Origin: Piezodorus guildinii
Taxonomy: Eukaryota > Arthropoda > Insecta > Hemiptera > Pentatomidae
Assembly (NCBI GenBank): GCA_023052935.1
Contig: CM041294.1
Coordinates: 13,751,791-13,815,790, forward strand
Length of the DNA: 64,000 nucleotides
Reading direction: 5' to 3'
The stretch's first letter is position 1, and each line of letters opens with the position of its first letter. Under the pieces are notes generated by a model. That model was given only the letters and a program-made list of their open reading frames with translations. It searched no databases and had not been told where the DNA came from. A program made the translations under genes and the position numbers. This document shows, piece after piece, positions 1-11,751 of the stretch.

Positions 1-196
1 ATGGTTAGATACAAAATAAGGGGCATTAACTATTGTTTGGAGGACTTTAGATTGGAAGGATTGAATGCGTTTGATGTTAGAAAATTTGGCTGTCCCCCAC
101 AGTACAAGTCCGTAGGTCCAGATTGGTTTCAGTACTGTCTTGTATATTAACAGTTTGTTCTCGATAGATAGTTTAGAATTTCTGTTCAGTAGTCTG
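1..196 (-). pseudogene. Jockey-type LINE reverse transcriptase fragment (family J2)
   Basis: Read on the minus strand, an open frame gives the thumb region of a Jockey-clade reverse transcriptase: residues around KLSIENKLLIYKTVLKP, then IWTYG, LWGTAK, a run like IQSFQSKVL and NAPYFV. These blocks are typical of Jockey-type LINEs downstream of the catalytic YADD motif. The upstream part (palm) is missing and the 3' part is cut by the window edge. It is the same family as the piece at 27915-28560, with which it shares long stretches of near identity. It has no function of its own. Confidence 0.75.
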
Positions 197-547
197 TATT
201 ACTAATATAAAACTCGCAATCCATCCTTTTTTTGGCTCAAACTTTCATTTTTATTGACACCAACGTTCATTAAATTTGTAAAATTTACAATTTCCAATAG
301 TCTACACATTAGTGTAGTCATACAATTAAAGGGTATAGTAGGGTGAGGATGGTAAATCTGCCCCTGTGGCTTTTATGACTCCTACTTAGTGGATCAATTT
401 GGTTCAATCAATTTTGGATCAACCTACGGCATTGAGTTATGTGGGTGTAAAAGGTACACTATTGGGATGCAAAACCACACAGATCTTCGACATGCAATTT
501 AAAATCACAGAAATTAGTTCGATATCTTGAGTATTTAAATATTTATC

Positions 548-2115
548 CTTCTAACATTCTCAAGAGGTAACCATGCGTAAATTGGCAGTGCCCAATCCTT
601 GGCCTGCATACAATAATTTCCTCTCTCCTTGAAGATCTTGCACTAGTTCTCCATTTTCGACAGTCGGATTTAATTGTTCTCAATTTTGATATTTTCTCTC
701 TCCAACCATCCTCCCACTCTTTCAGAAGAACTTTCTTATAGCTACTTACCCAATCCTACATTGTGGTTTCTTTTATTTGAGTAATCTCCACGGCTTCACC
801 TTTTCTGGCTGAATCAGCTGCTTGATCGGCTCTTTCGTTCTAAATAATTCCACAGTGAGATGGTACTCAAATTATAATCACGACTTTAGACATTATGTTT
901 GTTTCCCACCATTCATTTAGAAAGAAAGAAAGAAAGTCAATTTTATTCTGGGACCTTCAGTCCCCTAAAAATAACAGAAAAGTACAAAACTTTGGCTAGT
1001 GTCTGGCACAGAAAAAAAAACATAAAAGAGATACAAACTTAAGATATAATATTATTTAAAAATAAGAATAAATAAAGTTAAATGAATAACTACGATTACT
1101 TAGTATGCATATATGTTTATAATTATATAATCATTAATGTGTATCTGAAGATATATTACTATTGTGCTTCTTATGGTATAATAAGGAGAAAAACAGAAGA
1201 AAGAAAGAGAAAGGTGAAAATATATCTAAAACATTGTTTACATATTTGTTGTGGTCCTCATTTTAGAATGTGACATGACCACTATTCTAGCGTTTTGTTT
1301 ACAATCAATCTGTCGATGGATGGTTGAGGAGATGAAGGAACAGTTTGCTTTTAAATGAGGTTAAAGAAGGTGCTTTGCGTATAGAGGTAGGTATGGAATT
1401 TCAGAACGATGTGGCACGCAAACTAAATGATTTTTTAAAGGATGATGTTTGATGAAAAGGAATATATAGGTAATTTATTGTCTCTAATTATGGCGTTAGA
1501 TGATGTTTGGCTGTCAATGGCTGCAAGAACACTCCACGAGTCCGTAACGATAGTCCATGACGTTCTTTTTGAGCTTCTAATCCATTTGAGAGCTCTCGTA
1601 TGGCTGTGGCATCTCCGGAGAAGACGGAGCTCTCGCCTGGCAGACTGAACATGAGCTTTTGCTCTCTGCTGTAGACAGCACAACCAACTCTGTCTTCCAT
1701 TTTGGATGCGTCAGTAAAGAATTATAAAACTGAAAAAAGAGTTTCTAATTTCTATTGGGAGTGCTTTCCTTATTTTCGCCATTGATCTATCTACATATGG
1801 TCTCATTTTTAGCCAGTAAGGCATTTTCAGTTCTGGGATGGATTTAATACTATTTATACTCATATCGATTCTGTTCAATATTTTATAAATGTTTTGTTGG
1901 GAATGTTTTTTGATATCCTTGAGCCCACGGTCTCTTCTCTCTTCAGCAAACAACCAAGAAGCTAAGGGTTGATAACCATAAGCTTTTAATTTGGTGACAT
2001 ATTTAAGTAATAAAAATTCTCGCCTTAAATTCAAGGAAGGCTCTCCTTCGATGGGTGAGGTTCTAATAGCCCCAGTACAAATTCTCATAGCCGAGTTATG
2101 AGAATCCATTTATTC
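548..2115 (-). pseudogene. LINE 3' part: RT tail plus RNase H, interrupted
   Basis: Minus-strand remnant of a non-LTR retrotransposon that carries an RNase H domain (I/R1-like organisation). From 2109 to 1711 the frame encodes the RT C-terminal connection (GAIRTSP, GEPSLNLRRE). From about 1735 to 1445 comes the first half of RNase H: TDASK (first Asp), FSGDA where a catalytic Glu is usual, and after a frameshift IVTDSWSVL. The second half lies at 899-780 (VPSHCGI, NERADQAAD), with two in-frame stops. The start of the zinc-knuckle region (GHCQFTHGYLL) is at 595-550. A second LINE is inserted between the two halves of RNase H. 5'-truncated, frameshifted, dead. Confidence 0.75.
906..1442 (-). 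mobile_element. CR1/L2-like LINE 3' end nested in another LINE
   Basis: The minus strand at 1440-1310 encodes the last ~40 residues of a CR1/L2-type reverse transcriptase (KKSF, then NSIPTSIRK, LTSFKSKLFLHLL), followed by an untranslated tail. The tail has a block reading roughly AGGGGACT..GTCCCAGAATAAAA and then a (TTTC)n microsatellite at 922-936. The same C-terminus and tail occur at 9241-9625 on the plus strand, so this is one family. One stop interrupts the short coding part. It splits the RNase H domain of the surrounding LINE and is therefore the younger insertion. Confidence 0.65.
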
Positions 2116-2909
2116 TATTGATAAATTATGTTCTATTTTGTTGAATCTTCGAATATCGTACATTGAATTTTACCATCTGAAGATAGTAACTTGTTTTGTT
2201 TTACGCATTACCTTAGTTCGGATTTATTTTAATACTTAATATTGCAAACGTAAGATTTTTGATTAAAGATTAAATTTACTTCTAAAATAGTTGAAGAAAG
2301 AGAATGGCTAACCTAATGTTTACCGACTGTATATGCTTACAAGTTATTTAAGTACTTACGCTAGTTCCTACCGTATTATAATACCCTGCCGCCCCTAACT
2401 CATAATCAGCTACCAGAAATTATTATAAATTATATAAGCTCCGATGATGAGGGTTTCAGTAACTGGAAGAAACGGTAACTCTCATCATATTTCACTTTTT
2501 TCTGTCGATAATGGGCCAGAGGCTACCGAGCTACCTGTTGCCGAAAGGAGAAGGAAGGTTCATCACCAAAAAAAGGTACATATGAATATTTCTGGGCCGG
2601 AGGGCTCCTTTCGAAATTGCCCTGTTTTACATTTAACAAGAGAGGGCTTATGGAATCACCTTGCGCTAGCTACCCTTCTACTGTGATTGATGCTAGCAGG
2701 TGTCAGCGACAAAAAGTTTTCGATAATTCGACTGAAAAAAAAAAAAAAAGGGGTGGGGTCTGGCGAAACATTTAGTAACAAGTGGAAAGGTGTTGGGGTT
2801 GATGAGGGGCTGGTTGGTTCCAGAATGTTCAACCAAATTCAGATCAATCATTTATCTGTCAAACATATTAATTGGTCTCAGAGTCCAGTCGTATGTAGGC
2901 TGTGTAATA
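2116..2909. other. No recognisable gene
   Basis: AT-rich sequence with two short open frames at 2444-2686 and 2687-2947 that resemble no family I know. A poly-A run lies at 2737-2750. I see no repeat edges. Confidence 0.4.
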
Positions 2910-3542
2910 TTGGGCTGTGTCACATGAAATGTCCGTTTTCAAGGTAATGGATTTTTATTAAAAATACGAAATGAAAAAAATATAATTTTATTCAAAGTAT
3001 TTACCTTCTTTTTCTACACATTTTTCCCAACGTGACACCAACTTTTTTTATCCCCGAACTGAAAAACTCTGAGCTTTGAAGTGAAACAAAATCTGAAAAC
3101 GCACTTTTCACTTGATCATCATTTTCAAAAAGTTTTCCTTTGACGAAGTTGTCTAAATTCCTGAACAGGTAGTAATCTGTTGGAGACAAGTCGGGAGAAT
3201 ATGGTGGGTGCGGGAGAACTTCGTAGCCCAGTTCTTTCAAATTTTCGCAAATGGTCCGTTCATCAACACTCCCTTTCCAAAACGCCTTGTAAATATTTCT
3301 AGCGGTTTCAGCTGCTGAATGGCCGAGTTTAAACTCGTACAAAAATATTACTCGAAAATCGCGTGTTTCCATGTTCATATTTGGAAGTATACTAAAAAGT
3401 GGGTAATTGATTGGGAAACTAATGTTTGTAATACGAAGGTAGGGGATTAGTAACTGTTTACTTTAAATATGTAAACATTCGGAAGAAAACAACAGAGACC
3501 TGCAGAATCCTTTATGTATTTCAGAAACTATAAAAACCCCAA
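2910..3542 (-). mobile_element. mariner, internally deleted copy 1
   Basis: Deleted mariner of ~633 bp bounded by TA on both sides (2908-2909 and 3543-3544). The left terminal repeat begins TTGGGCTGTGTCACATGAAA. The right terminus keeps only the outermost CCCAA and has lost ~20 bp of the repeat. The minus-strand frame at 3378-3001 joins the N-terminal helix-turn-helix region (start MNMETRDFRVIFLYEFK) directly to the C-terminal block GYEVLPHPPYSPDLSPTDYY. The middle of the transposase, with the first two catalytic Asp, is gone. About 125 of the usual ~345 residues remain. Dead, non-autonomous. Confidence 0.85.
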
Positions 3543-3710
3543 TATATATTTATTTAATTTTTATTTTTTGATAGTATTGGCGATTAAAGACTGCATTCAT
3601 TCAAAATTTACAAAAAACAAAATAAATGAAAGACTATACCCGAGAGGAAACTAGTCAAAGAACTAAAGGAATGAAACAGACTTGTTATAGCTTCTTTTGC
3701 TGAAGGAAGC

Positions 3711-3740
3711 CTGACGATGACCTACAATTTAGGCCGAAAC
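3711..3740 (+). ncRNA. Hammerhead-ribozyme-like core (Penelope-like remnant)
   Basis: CTGACGA (fits CUGANGA) is followed by a stem-loop (CCTA..TAGG) and then GAAAC, the spacing expected for hammerhead stem II. Stem II has one disrupted base pair. Stems I and III were not resolved. Closest relative here is the minus-strand copy at 27575-27603. Confidence 0.4.
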
Positions 3741-3949
3741 GTTAGTAAAACAAAAAAAAAGTTTAGAGTATTTCATTTTTTTTCTTCCACTGACCTTTCG
3801 AACTAATTTTCCCCTGAATCTATCAACTCCCAGCTATTGCCATTTATTGTGGATAAAGAAATACTGTATAAAGAAAGAATGGTAAAATAATATTAAGAAA
3901 AAAAAACGCGTAAACCTATGCACAATATTTACTGTCTGTTGGGGAAACT

Positions 3950-4880
3950 TCTTGACAGGCAGGTTTCTCCACACATGAAGCGAAAAGGACCACCCGAAAG
4001 ATCCCAGCGCATCTCTCTTAGCAGCGTCACTGATTCAGAGCCAATGGAATCAGAGTGAGAGCGATCGATATTGATAGTTCTAATTCCTTTTTTACGCAAC
4101 TTAAAAAAAAATAGTATATGTTAATAACAATTGAACGTAATTCCATGGTTATCTGAACCCAAAGCGATGTCCAATTAGCTTTAATATGTTTGTTATAAAT
4201 GTCATTTTGCTAATACTTATCAGATTAAGAGGACCTTGCTACCATGTGCTCAGGAAATTGATTGTCTGTCAAATGAGTACTTAAAATTAAAGGAAAGGTA
4301 TAGTTTTGAGTGGGGATCTCGACTCGACGTTTATGTTTATATAGATACATAAGTATTTCTTTTACTACTGATTTTAGTACTTCTATTTATTTGTTGCTCC
4401 AATTGGATATAATCCAATTGGAGCAACATCCAATTGGATATAAGTGATAGTTGGGTGATGCGCCCACCGCATTTTTTCATAACTATGCGAATAATTTCCA
4501 TTCTAACGGAGACAATCCACCTACCCGGCAGTGGTTCCCTCTTAATGACCCGCTGAGGAGATGAGGTCAGTAGCAGAGGACGGCAACGACCGATTAACTA
4601 ATGCAATGATAGCTGTGCTGGGGGAGGGCGGGCAGATTCCAGAGCACCCACGGGGACCGCTTTGGAAGATGCAAATCCAAACCCAAATGCAAATATTCCC
4701 CAATTATCGACTACTGAATCAATGCCTGGGTTGGCTAATGCTAGTATCCCTGCCTCCTCGATAGCTTTAATTAAATCCTTTAAGGATTTCTTCGCATCAT
4801 TTTTTCGGTCAGCCTTGCTCGGGTGGGATGTATTGTCAAAGATATATCAACATATTGATGTTTCTTGCTCCATGTATTGA
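3950..4880 (+). other. Possible LINE ORF1 debris, unrecognised
   Basis: A GC-richer stretch. At about 3960-4060 the plus strand reads KRKGPPERSQRISL.. SVTDSEPMESE before a stop, and at 4561-4880 there are two overlapping short open frames. The style is reminiscent of the N-terminus of a LINE ORF1, but I cannot assign it to a family. It might equally be unrelated intergenic sequence. Confidence 0.2.
4393..4442. repeat. Perfect palindrome with extra half-copy
   Basis: Arms of 16 bp (GTTGCTCCAATTGGAT at 4393-4408 and its exact complement at 4412-4427) are separated by a 3-base loop. A third partial copy of the arm (ATCCAATTGGATATAA) follows at 4428-4443. No gene is adjacent. Confidence 0.9.
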
Positions 4881-5020
4881 AATGTAGGACTTGTATATAA
4901 AAATAACTAATTCCTATGAGCATATTCATGTTTGATTAACGTTTATAAAATATTAGTTTCAATACAAAGGCAAAGGATGACTCTTCCGGAAGTATGTTCT
5001 GAGAACACCATTTCACTATT

Positions 5021-6928
5021 AGCCCAGTAGATTTAGACCAAATAAGGGGGTTGGCTAGAAAAAGGTGGGGTAAATTTAATTTGTGGGCACGATTGTTTGT
5101 TACTACTCCCCTCATTAAAAACCCAAGTTTTCACACTTTTCACCCTTGTGCGTTTTCCGCCATCTTGAAAAAACCTCTTAAAAAAAACACTTTTTTCAGT
5201 TTTGTTTTCTTATAAATCTATTCCTGGACATTTTAGAGTAAACTTTGTCGTTAGCAATTTTAAAGAACAATAAATTGCCTACATGTTTGGTACATAACAT
5301 ATTGGAAAACTTGGAACACCTACTGAGATACATAGATGTCAATATTGGCCAAATTGTCAAGAAAAACCAAAATGTCAGAAAAGTCGGTAGTTTCGCTTCA
5401 AAACTGCAATTTCGGTGTGCAGTTTATTAAAAAATACATAATAAACAATATTTTAGAGCATTAAATTTCTAACAAGTTAGATGTATAAGATTTTTAATTA
5501 CTCCTAATTAAACGAACAAGAAATGTTGAAATAACGTTTTTACTGAAATTGCTCGGTTGATAAAAAATAAAATACTCCGTTTTAATTAGACCTTATAAAG
5601 GCAATATTATTTTAAAACCATTATTTTTATGTGTATATTTTATCATTTGTATATTTTATCATGTGTATATTCTAGGAAAATAGAAGCGTTTTAGCAAGTA
5701 ATAAGAACCAATTTCCAATATATTACTTTTATTTTAATTGATTAAAAACAACATTTTAACGATACAAAAACAACTTCAAATAATATATAAAGCGTTTTCG
5801 TATTGTTGTTTCTTTTTTAAGTCTCAAATGTATTTGATGTGTATAATGCATCATTTTGAGCAAAAAGCTGCGTATCATTAAACTCTTATTCCATGTTATA
5901 TTTAATATTTGGTCTATTATTGCAGGATTCGAATCCGCAATAAAGGCAGAAAATGGAACATTGAAGTCCACCTTTTTTGCAGCTTTATCTGTTACCACAT
6001 TTCTCTTTGCATCCACAGGAAACCATATTATACGATGGGAATTGCAAACGACTTTGGGAATGTTCCTTTCCGATGTAAAGATGTAGTGGTTCCCTTTGCA
6101 ACGGTTGGTGGTCACATAAATACGAGCAAAGGAAAAGCAGCCCTGAATCTGCTGATACCTTTCCACAAAATGATCATTGCTAAACAGTCTGATGATATTT
6201 TGAAAAAAATATTTCGAATATACCACCATAAACAGACCCTAGGAAATTGTCTTCAATAGCTTGAATAAATAAAATGTTTTCCACTATATGTTTATATTTA
6301 AAAGATCTTGTGGAGTAGAACATATCTGTTATGCCACGTCTTCCAGGTTTGCAGGAATACACATTATCTGTCGCTATAGCCGTCACCGAAACTAAAAGAA
6401 CAATGTCTTCTCAATCACAAATACAAAATTATGTTCAGAAGATAAAGAAATGACTAGGTGTAATTAAAAATCGTATACATCTAACTTCTTAGAAATTTAA
6501 TGCTCTAAAAGATTGTTTCTTATGTATTTTTTAATAAACTGCACGCCAAAATAGTTATTGAAGCTGGACTACAGACTTTTCTGGCATTTTTTTTTTTTTT
6601 TTGACAATTTGGCCAACATTGACATCTATGTATCTCAGTAGGTATTCCGAATTTTCCTACATGTTACGTACCAAACATGTAGGAACTTTATTGTTATTTA
6701 AAATTGCTAACGACAAAGTTTGCTCTAAAATGTCTAGGAATAGACTTATAAGAAAATAACTGAAAAAAAGTGCTTTTTTTAGAGGTTTTTTCAAGATTGC
6801 AGAAAAACGCACAAGGGTGAAAAGTGTGAAAACTTGGGTTTTTAATGAGGGGAGTAGTACAAACAATCGTGCCTACAAATTAAATTTACCCCACCTTTTT
6901 CTTGCCAAAATCCTATTTCTACTGGGCT
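5021..6928. mobile_element. Element with ~480 bp terminal inverted repeats
   Basis: The left arm (5021-5508) and the right arm (6455-6928) are inverted copies, similar over almost their whole length with scattered mismatches and small indels. Landmarks in both arms: AGCCCAGTAGA at the outer end, GGTGGGGTAAATTTAA, then CGCACAAGGGTGAAAAGTGT (in the orientation of the right arm), and AGCATTAAATTTCTAA at the inner end. About 950 bp lie between them. Such arms fit a foldback or long-TIR DNA transposon. No target duplication is obvious (flanks read ACTATT and TATTCA). No superfamily can be assigned. Confidence 0.75.
5756..6229 (-). CDS. Hypothetical 157-residue frame inside long-TIR element
   Basis: The longest open frame in the central part of the inverted-repeat element. 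It has no recognisable DDE triad, zinc finger or helix-turn-helix. It starts MVVYSKYFFQNI and has a basic C-terminus (RLKKETTIRKRF). Overlapping frames on the plus strand (5856-6086, 5909-6259) are comparable in length, so the strand is uncertain. It could be the remnant of a transposase or chance coding in AT-rich DNA. Confidence 0.25.
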   Translation of the reverse strand: MVVYSKYFFQNIIRLFSNDHFVERYQQIQGCFSFARIYVTTNRCKGNHYIFTSERNIPKVVCNSHRIIWFPVDAKRNVVTDKAAKKVDFNVPFSAFIADSNPAIIDQILNITWNKSLMIRSFLLKMMHYTHQIHLRLKKETTIRKRFIYYLKLFLYR

Positions 6929-7137
6929 ATATTCATTATGACGAATATCATCGATAAATGTATACGTTTATAGGCTACACTACAAAGTGATAGTTTCAGT
7001 TCCGATAGTAACCCAAGAATGGTAGGAAGAAGAGGCTGGAAAGTGTGATTATTTTTAATAAATACTTAATACAATAATTAAAAAAGAATATTATATTTTT
7101 TTAAATTTAGAAAAAATTAAAATAACTTTTATAAAGG

Positions 7138-8280
7138 CTCAACAAGATCTTGGAATTTAGAGCCGCAGAAAAGGAAGTACTGATAGAAGATCCCACTATC
7201 AGATATAAAACAAATGACTGGGAACAAGGCAAAAAAAATCAAGAGGAGAAAGAGAACATTTATTCATTCATTTAGGTATTCCATACCTGTAATAAAAATT
7301 TCGATAAATATTACCAGTAATAACTTGGGGGTCCGCAGACGATGTCCAGAGGGTCCACGAGGTGTCATAGAAAATTATTTCAGATTACCATAATAATAGT
7401 CTTGGCGTTTAATACAAATCTGACATGTCCTACACAGAGAAAGTCAACATTTTAAAGTGATTACTGACGTCTGGATACTACTGCAGAACCACAATATTTA
7501 AATTCATGATATTCCAACATTTCCAAAATAATAATCTTTATGGTAAGGAGTACCTTCACTGGGAGGTTTCTTCGCTCACGAATTCAGAAGAATCCTGAAG
7601 GAGGTTTTTCGTAATGGTCATCAATGTTACAATATATGCCTAAAGGCATTAGTATATTACAAATAAATTAAAAAAATATCTGTTATCAAATCTGGAAGGT
7701 TAGTGATGCCTCCTATTGATAATTCGATGCGCACTCGCTCTATAAACATCCCATATAAAAATCTCTTGCTAGTGTCAATATCCCGCCATGTAACCCTTTA
7801 CGTGCTACCCTCCTAGCAAATCGTAGTATATAAATCCGACCGTTAAATACGCCCTTTTATATAACTCTAATTCACAACCTTGCCAGTCGAAGATGGTCAT
7901 GCGGCATGGTATACGTCATCCGCCTGCCATGGTCTGAGGGAACGTTTTTCATAATTAAAAGTAACTTTGCTTCGTATCGGCTTAAATTTACTTAATTAAT
8001 TTAAGACAAAATAAAAATATAACATATTTATGGTGTGACAATACTTTACATAAATTATGGTGCAGGTTTCTAAGATATACGTCATGGTTATATGTGATTT
8101 TAGAGAGTTCACCGTGAGAGGCCTCTGGTTCGGATTTCGGGGGACTATCCCCAGTAGAACAAGGAGCCTTCTAGAAGAACTCGGTGTTGGTAATAGTGAA
8201 TTGTCGATGATGGCCGAGAATATAATATTGGACTCCCTGGGGATTATTCATCATCACCTCTATGGATATTAGTAGGTTAA
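7138..8280 (+). pseudogene. LINE C-terminus (restriction-like-endonuclease type), split
   Basis: Two pieces of one LINE C-terminus on the plus strand. At 7138-7318 the reading matches 48198-48350 (block KKVLIVDPTIRYQTND in that copy). At 8090-8272 it reads FTVRGLWFGFRGTIP.. then ENIILDSLGIIHHHL, matching the end of the 48 kb copy. About 770 bp of unrelated AT-rich sequence separates them, presumably an insertion. The DPTIRxE-like block followed by GLxxGxRGTI is what I associate with the C-terminal part of R2/R4-like LINEs that use a restriction-like endonuclease. Several frameshifts; not functional. Confidence 0.55.
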
Positions 8281-9200
8281 GATTTTTCCTTACAAGACTT
8301 ATATTTATGTTTTTCTTTATCCGTCTTATCTTTTTGCTTTTTTGTCATTGATTCTGTTGTTCCTTTAGGTGTGCGTTTTCAAATCTGTTTCATTTTTTTT
8401 TCTTTTTTTTATGCTCGGATTTTGCTTTGGATTATAGACTATATTACATATTATAAGATATAACATAGAAATCTGTTGATAAAGAAAGTAATTGTATTGT
8501 AAATTTATAACTTTTCAGGTCAATATCACATGTCATCAAGATTGATAAGTACGCTTTGTATGATAGCAACCCAATACAGTTGGGCAGCACTGTTTTGTGT
8601 CATTGTAATTTTGATAAAATAAAGCATTTCTCTCTTACATGAATATAAATGTAAAAATAAGTCCATCGATGATTATCTACTGTAAAATAAATTGTATGAT
8701 TGATGACCGGTGAAGTTAATGTTTTTAATGATCATACGATGAAGTAGATAGGTATTAATTTATTTTTTGTCTGATTTCTCAGGATTTCGATCATAAATTA
8801 TATAGTTATGTCCCTTTCTAATCATTTTAAGGCTAGCTCCTCTAATATATTTACTGCCAATTAAATGGACATATTAAGTTTATAAGAAAGTTTTTTACGA
8901 TCAGTATAATCATTAGAAACATGTCATATTGGATACAAAATTAATTAAATAATTTAGTAATTATTAAGTTATAATAAATAGGTATCCAATTTTCAGATAT
9001 TTACATTGAAAAAGTTTTTTGGGATGGTGTTATAATTGGTAATTATATTACATTAGTAACAGAAGAAAATAATTTATTATACTCGATTTTTATGATTTAT
9101 TTTGTTAATTTATCATGTTATGGTTAAAAAACTTTGAACTACATATATGCATACACATATTTATGCATCATTTTCTTAATTATAAATATTCTATGTAAAA
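8281..9200. other. AT-rich sequence, possible LINE 3' UTR
   Basis: No gene seen. The first ~350 bp may be the 3' untranslated tail of the preceding LINE fragment, since AATAAAGCATTTCTCTC at about 8617-8633 looks like a terminal polyadenylation region. The remainder is featureless. Confidence 0.35.
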
Positions 9201-9240
9201 TTTATATAAAGTAATTTAAATTTAATGAAAAGGTTTTGAT

Positions 9241-9625
9241 ATGCTAACCACTTGTTCCTTTGTCCATTCAGTAAACACTAGATCCCAACCCATAAACTTG
9301 TATATACCTTCTCACAGATCTGCTTCCTTTAAAAAATCCTTTATTATTCGTGGTACTCTATTTTGGAATTCCTTGCCTGTATCCATTCGTAAAACCTTAT
9401 CATTATCCACTTTCAAACACCAACTATTTCTCCATCTCCTAAAGTATCAATATTCCCAACATATGTAATATTTAAAATCTATATATGATAACTATTCACT
9501 GTCACAAAACCTGTCTAGTATTGTTAAACTGAAGTCTTAAACGACCAGACAATTATTATTTATATTGTACTTATCTTGTTATTCTTAGGGGACTACTCGT
9601 CCCAGAATAAAATTACTTTTCATTC
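9241..9625 (+). pseudogene. CR1/L2-like LINE 3' end
   Basis: The open frame at 9241-9468 encodes the extreme C-terminus of a CR1/L2-type reverse transcriptase: HSVNTRS, then FKKSFIIRGTLFWNSLP and SLSTFKHQLFLHLLK. WNSLP followed by an FK..L block before the stop is typical of this group. The 3' tail contains AGGGGACTACTCGTCCCAGA and AATAAAATT, then a TTTCATT-like simple tail. It is the same family as the insertion at 906-1442. Only the last ~75 residues are present. Confidence 0.65.
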
Positions 9626-9658
9626 CATTTCATATTTCTCTCTTAAAGAATATATTGC

Positions 9659-9663
<5 letters not shown>

Positions 9664-9693
<30 letters not shown>
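9664..9693. repeat. (AT)n microsatellite
   Basis: Uninterrupted AT dinucleotide run of about 30 bp. Confidence 0.95.
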
Positions 9694-9694
<1 letters not shown>

Positions 9695-10102
9695 CATTTG
9701 TTAAATCATAAGTTCGCGCATCCTACACCCTTTTAATCTCCTCCTCGAATGGCATGTCAGTTGTGTCCATTTCTGCTATAACTGTGTTGTTATGTCCGTG
9801 TAAGTTATTATGAAATCGTAGATAAAGAGTCTTTATGCGTTCGTCCACTGTTGGTAAGTATAAGTCAGTATGTAAAGTAAATATTGTTTTGTTTTTTTAC
9901 ATTTAAATATTAAATGACAAAAAAAAAAAAAAATCTTATTATGAAATTTCTTATGATCACGTTTTATTGAAAAACGAAAATTTCAAAACTAATTGCATAA
10001 TGCTAAAGAAATCCTTGAGGACTCGCGAACTAAGTTCTTAGAATCTTACTATTTAACTTACTTTCATTAAATACAATAATATTTATATATTTATTTAAAA
10101 TA

Positions 10103-11011
10103 TTGGGTTGAGTCACATTAAATGTCCGTTTTCAAGGTAAAGAATCATTACTAAAAATATGATATGAAAACAAGATAATTTTATTCGAAGTATTTACCAT
10201 CTTTTTCTATAAATGTTTTCCAACATGACACCAACTTTTTTATCCCCGAACTAAAAAACTCTGAGCTTTGAAGTGAACAAAATCTGAAAACGCACTTTTC
10301 ACTTGTTTATCATTTTCAAAGTTTTCCTTTAACAAAGTTGTCTAAATTCCTGAGCAGGTGGTAATATGTTGGAGACAAGTCGGGAGAATATGGTGGGTGC
10401 GGAAGAACTTCGTAGCCCATTTCTCTCAATTTTTGCACGATATGTTTTGAAACATGGGTTCAGTGAGATCATGAGGTACCCATGTATCGAACTTTTTTAC
10501 TTTCTCAATACACTTTAAATGTCTGGAAAAGGTAGATGCACTTGCATATAAATGTGCTGAGAGTCCTTTAACTGTTTGGTAGGGATTTCTTTCTACTGTA
10601 TGTTTGATGACATCGTTGTCTATTACGGACGGAGGTCTTCCTCGGGGCAAGTTTTCCAAGTCGGTATACCCAGCTGAAAACTTAGCAAACCAACGGCGAA
10701 TGGTCCGTTCATTAACACTTCCTTTCTCAAACGCCTTGCAATTATTTCTAGCGGCCTCAGCTCCTGAATGGCCGAGTTTAAACTCGTACAAAAATATTAC
10801 TCGAAAATCGCGTGTTTCCATGTTCATATTTGGAGGTATACTAAAAAGTGGGTAATTGATTAGGAAGCTAATGTTTATAATACAAAGGTAGAAGATTAGT
10901 AACTGTTTACTTTAAATATGTAAACATTCGGAAGAAAACAACAGAGACCTGCAAAATCCTTTATGTATTTCAGAAACTATAAAAACGGACATTTCATGTG
11001 AAACAACCCAA
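10103..11011 (-). mobile_element. mariner, internally deleted copy 2
   Basis: 909 bp, flanked by TA at 10101-10102 and 11012-11013. The terminal repeats are TTGGGTTGAGTCACATTAAA and, inverted at the right end, the complement of TTGGGTTGTTTCACATGAAA. The minus-strand frame 10827-10426 holds the N-terminal 133 residues: first helix-turn-helix (AEAARNNCKAFEKGSVNERT, RRWFAKF), GRPPS linker, second helix-turn-helix and the WVPHDLTE motif. It then jumps to the C-terminal block (MGYEVLPHPPYSPDLSPT) at about 10425-10360. The segment with the first two catalytic Asp has been deleted. It is the most complete of the five copies. Confidence 0.9.
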
Positions 11012-11751
11012 TAATGTATAAGACCTTTAAAAACCTACAACTTTTTAAAGGATAAGAGATAATTACATTGGAGCAATGTAAGCAGATATGGGATTAAATA
11101 TAAATCACTGAATATTTTTCAAGTAACGTGATATGCGTCAGTATAACATTTAATCGGCCACTATTTTGAAATATAGTGGATAGTAATGTTGAATATAATG
11201 GGCATCCTAACGGGTGATTGAGTAAATAGTCAAGTTACATTTATTAAAATAATTTTGAGTGCTAACAATGGTTAGTATCTCAAAAAGTGTATCATGTCAT
11301 TATTAATGTCAGTTGTGAACTTTTTTAGTATTTATAATGCCAAGATTTAATCTATACTAATATAAAGCTAGAGAGTTTGTTTGTTTGTTTGTTTGAACGC
11401 GCTAATCTCAGAAACTACTGGTTCAAATTGAAAAATTCTTTTTGTGTTGGATAGTCCATCTATCGAGGAAGGCTTTAGGCTATATAACATCACGCTGCGA
11501 CCATTAGGACCGAAGATTCAGTGGAAAATATAGGGAAAAACAGGGAAAATTGACCTCGAATCCCAACGATTCCAAATGATTTACCTTTTAATTTTAAAAT
11601 AATTCAATTTCCCGTTAATTTATCTTTTGCCATAACAATTAATAAATCACATGGGCAAGCATTTAAACACGTAGGTATCGATTTACGTCAAGATTGGGTC
11701 GCGGAGAAAATCAGTATGTTCTTCCGCCACAAGAAAATAAAGCCAAAAATA

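Noticed and set aside
2444..2947. Two adjacent short plus frames
   Set aside because: No domain, no codon signature and the second ends in the mariner terminal repeat.
10604..10855. Plus-strand frame of 83 residues
   Set aside because: Antisense shadow of the mariner transposase; the minus strand carries the recognisable helix-turn-helix and WVPHDLTE motifs.
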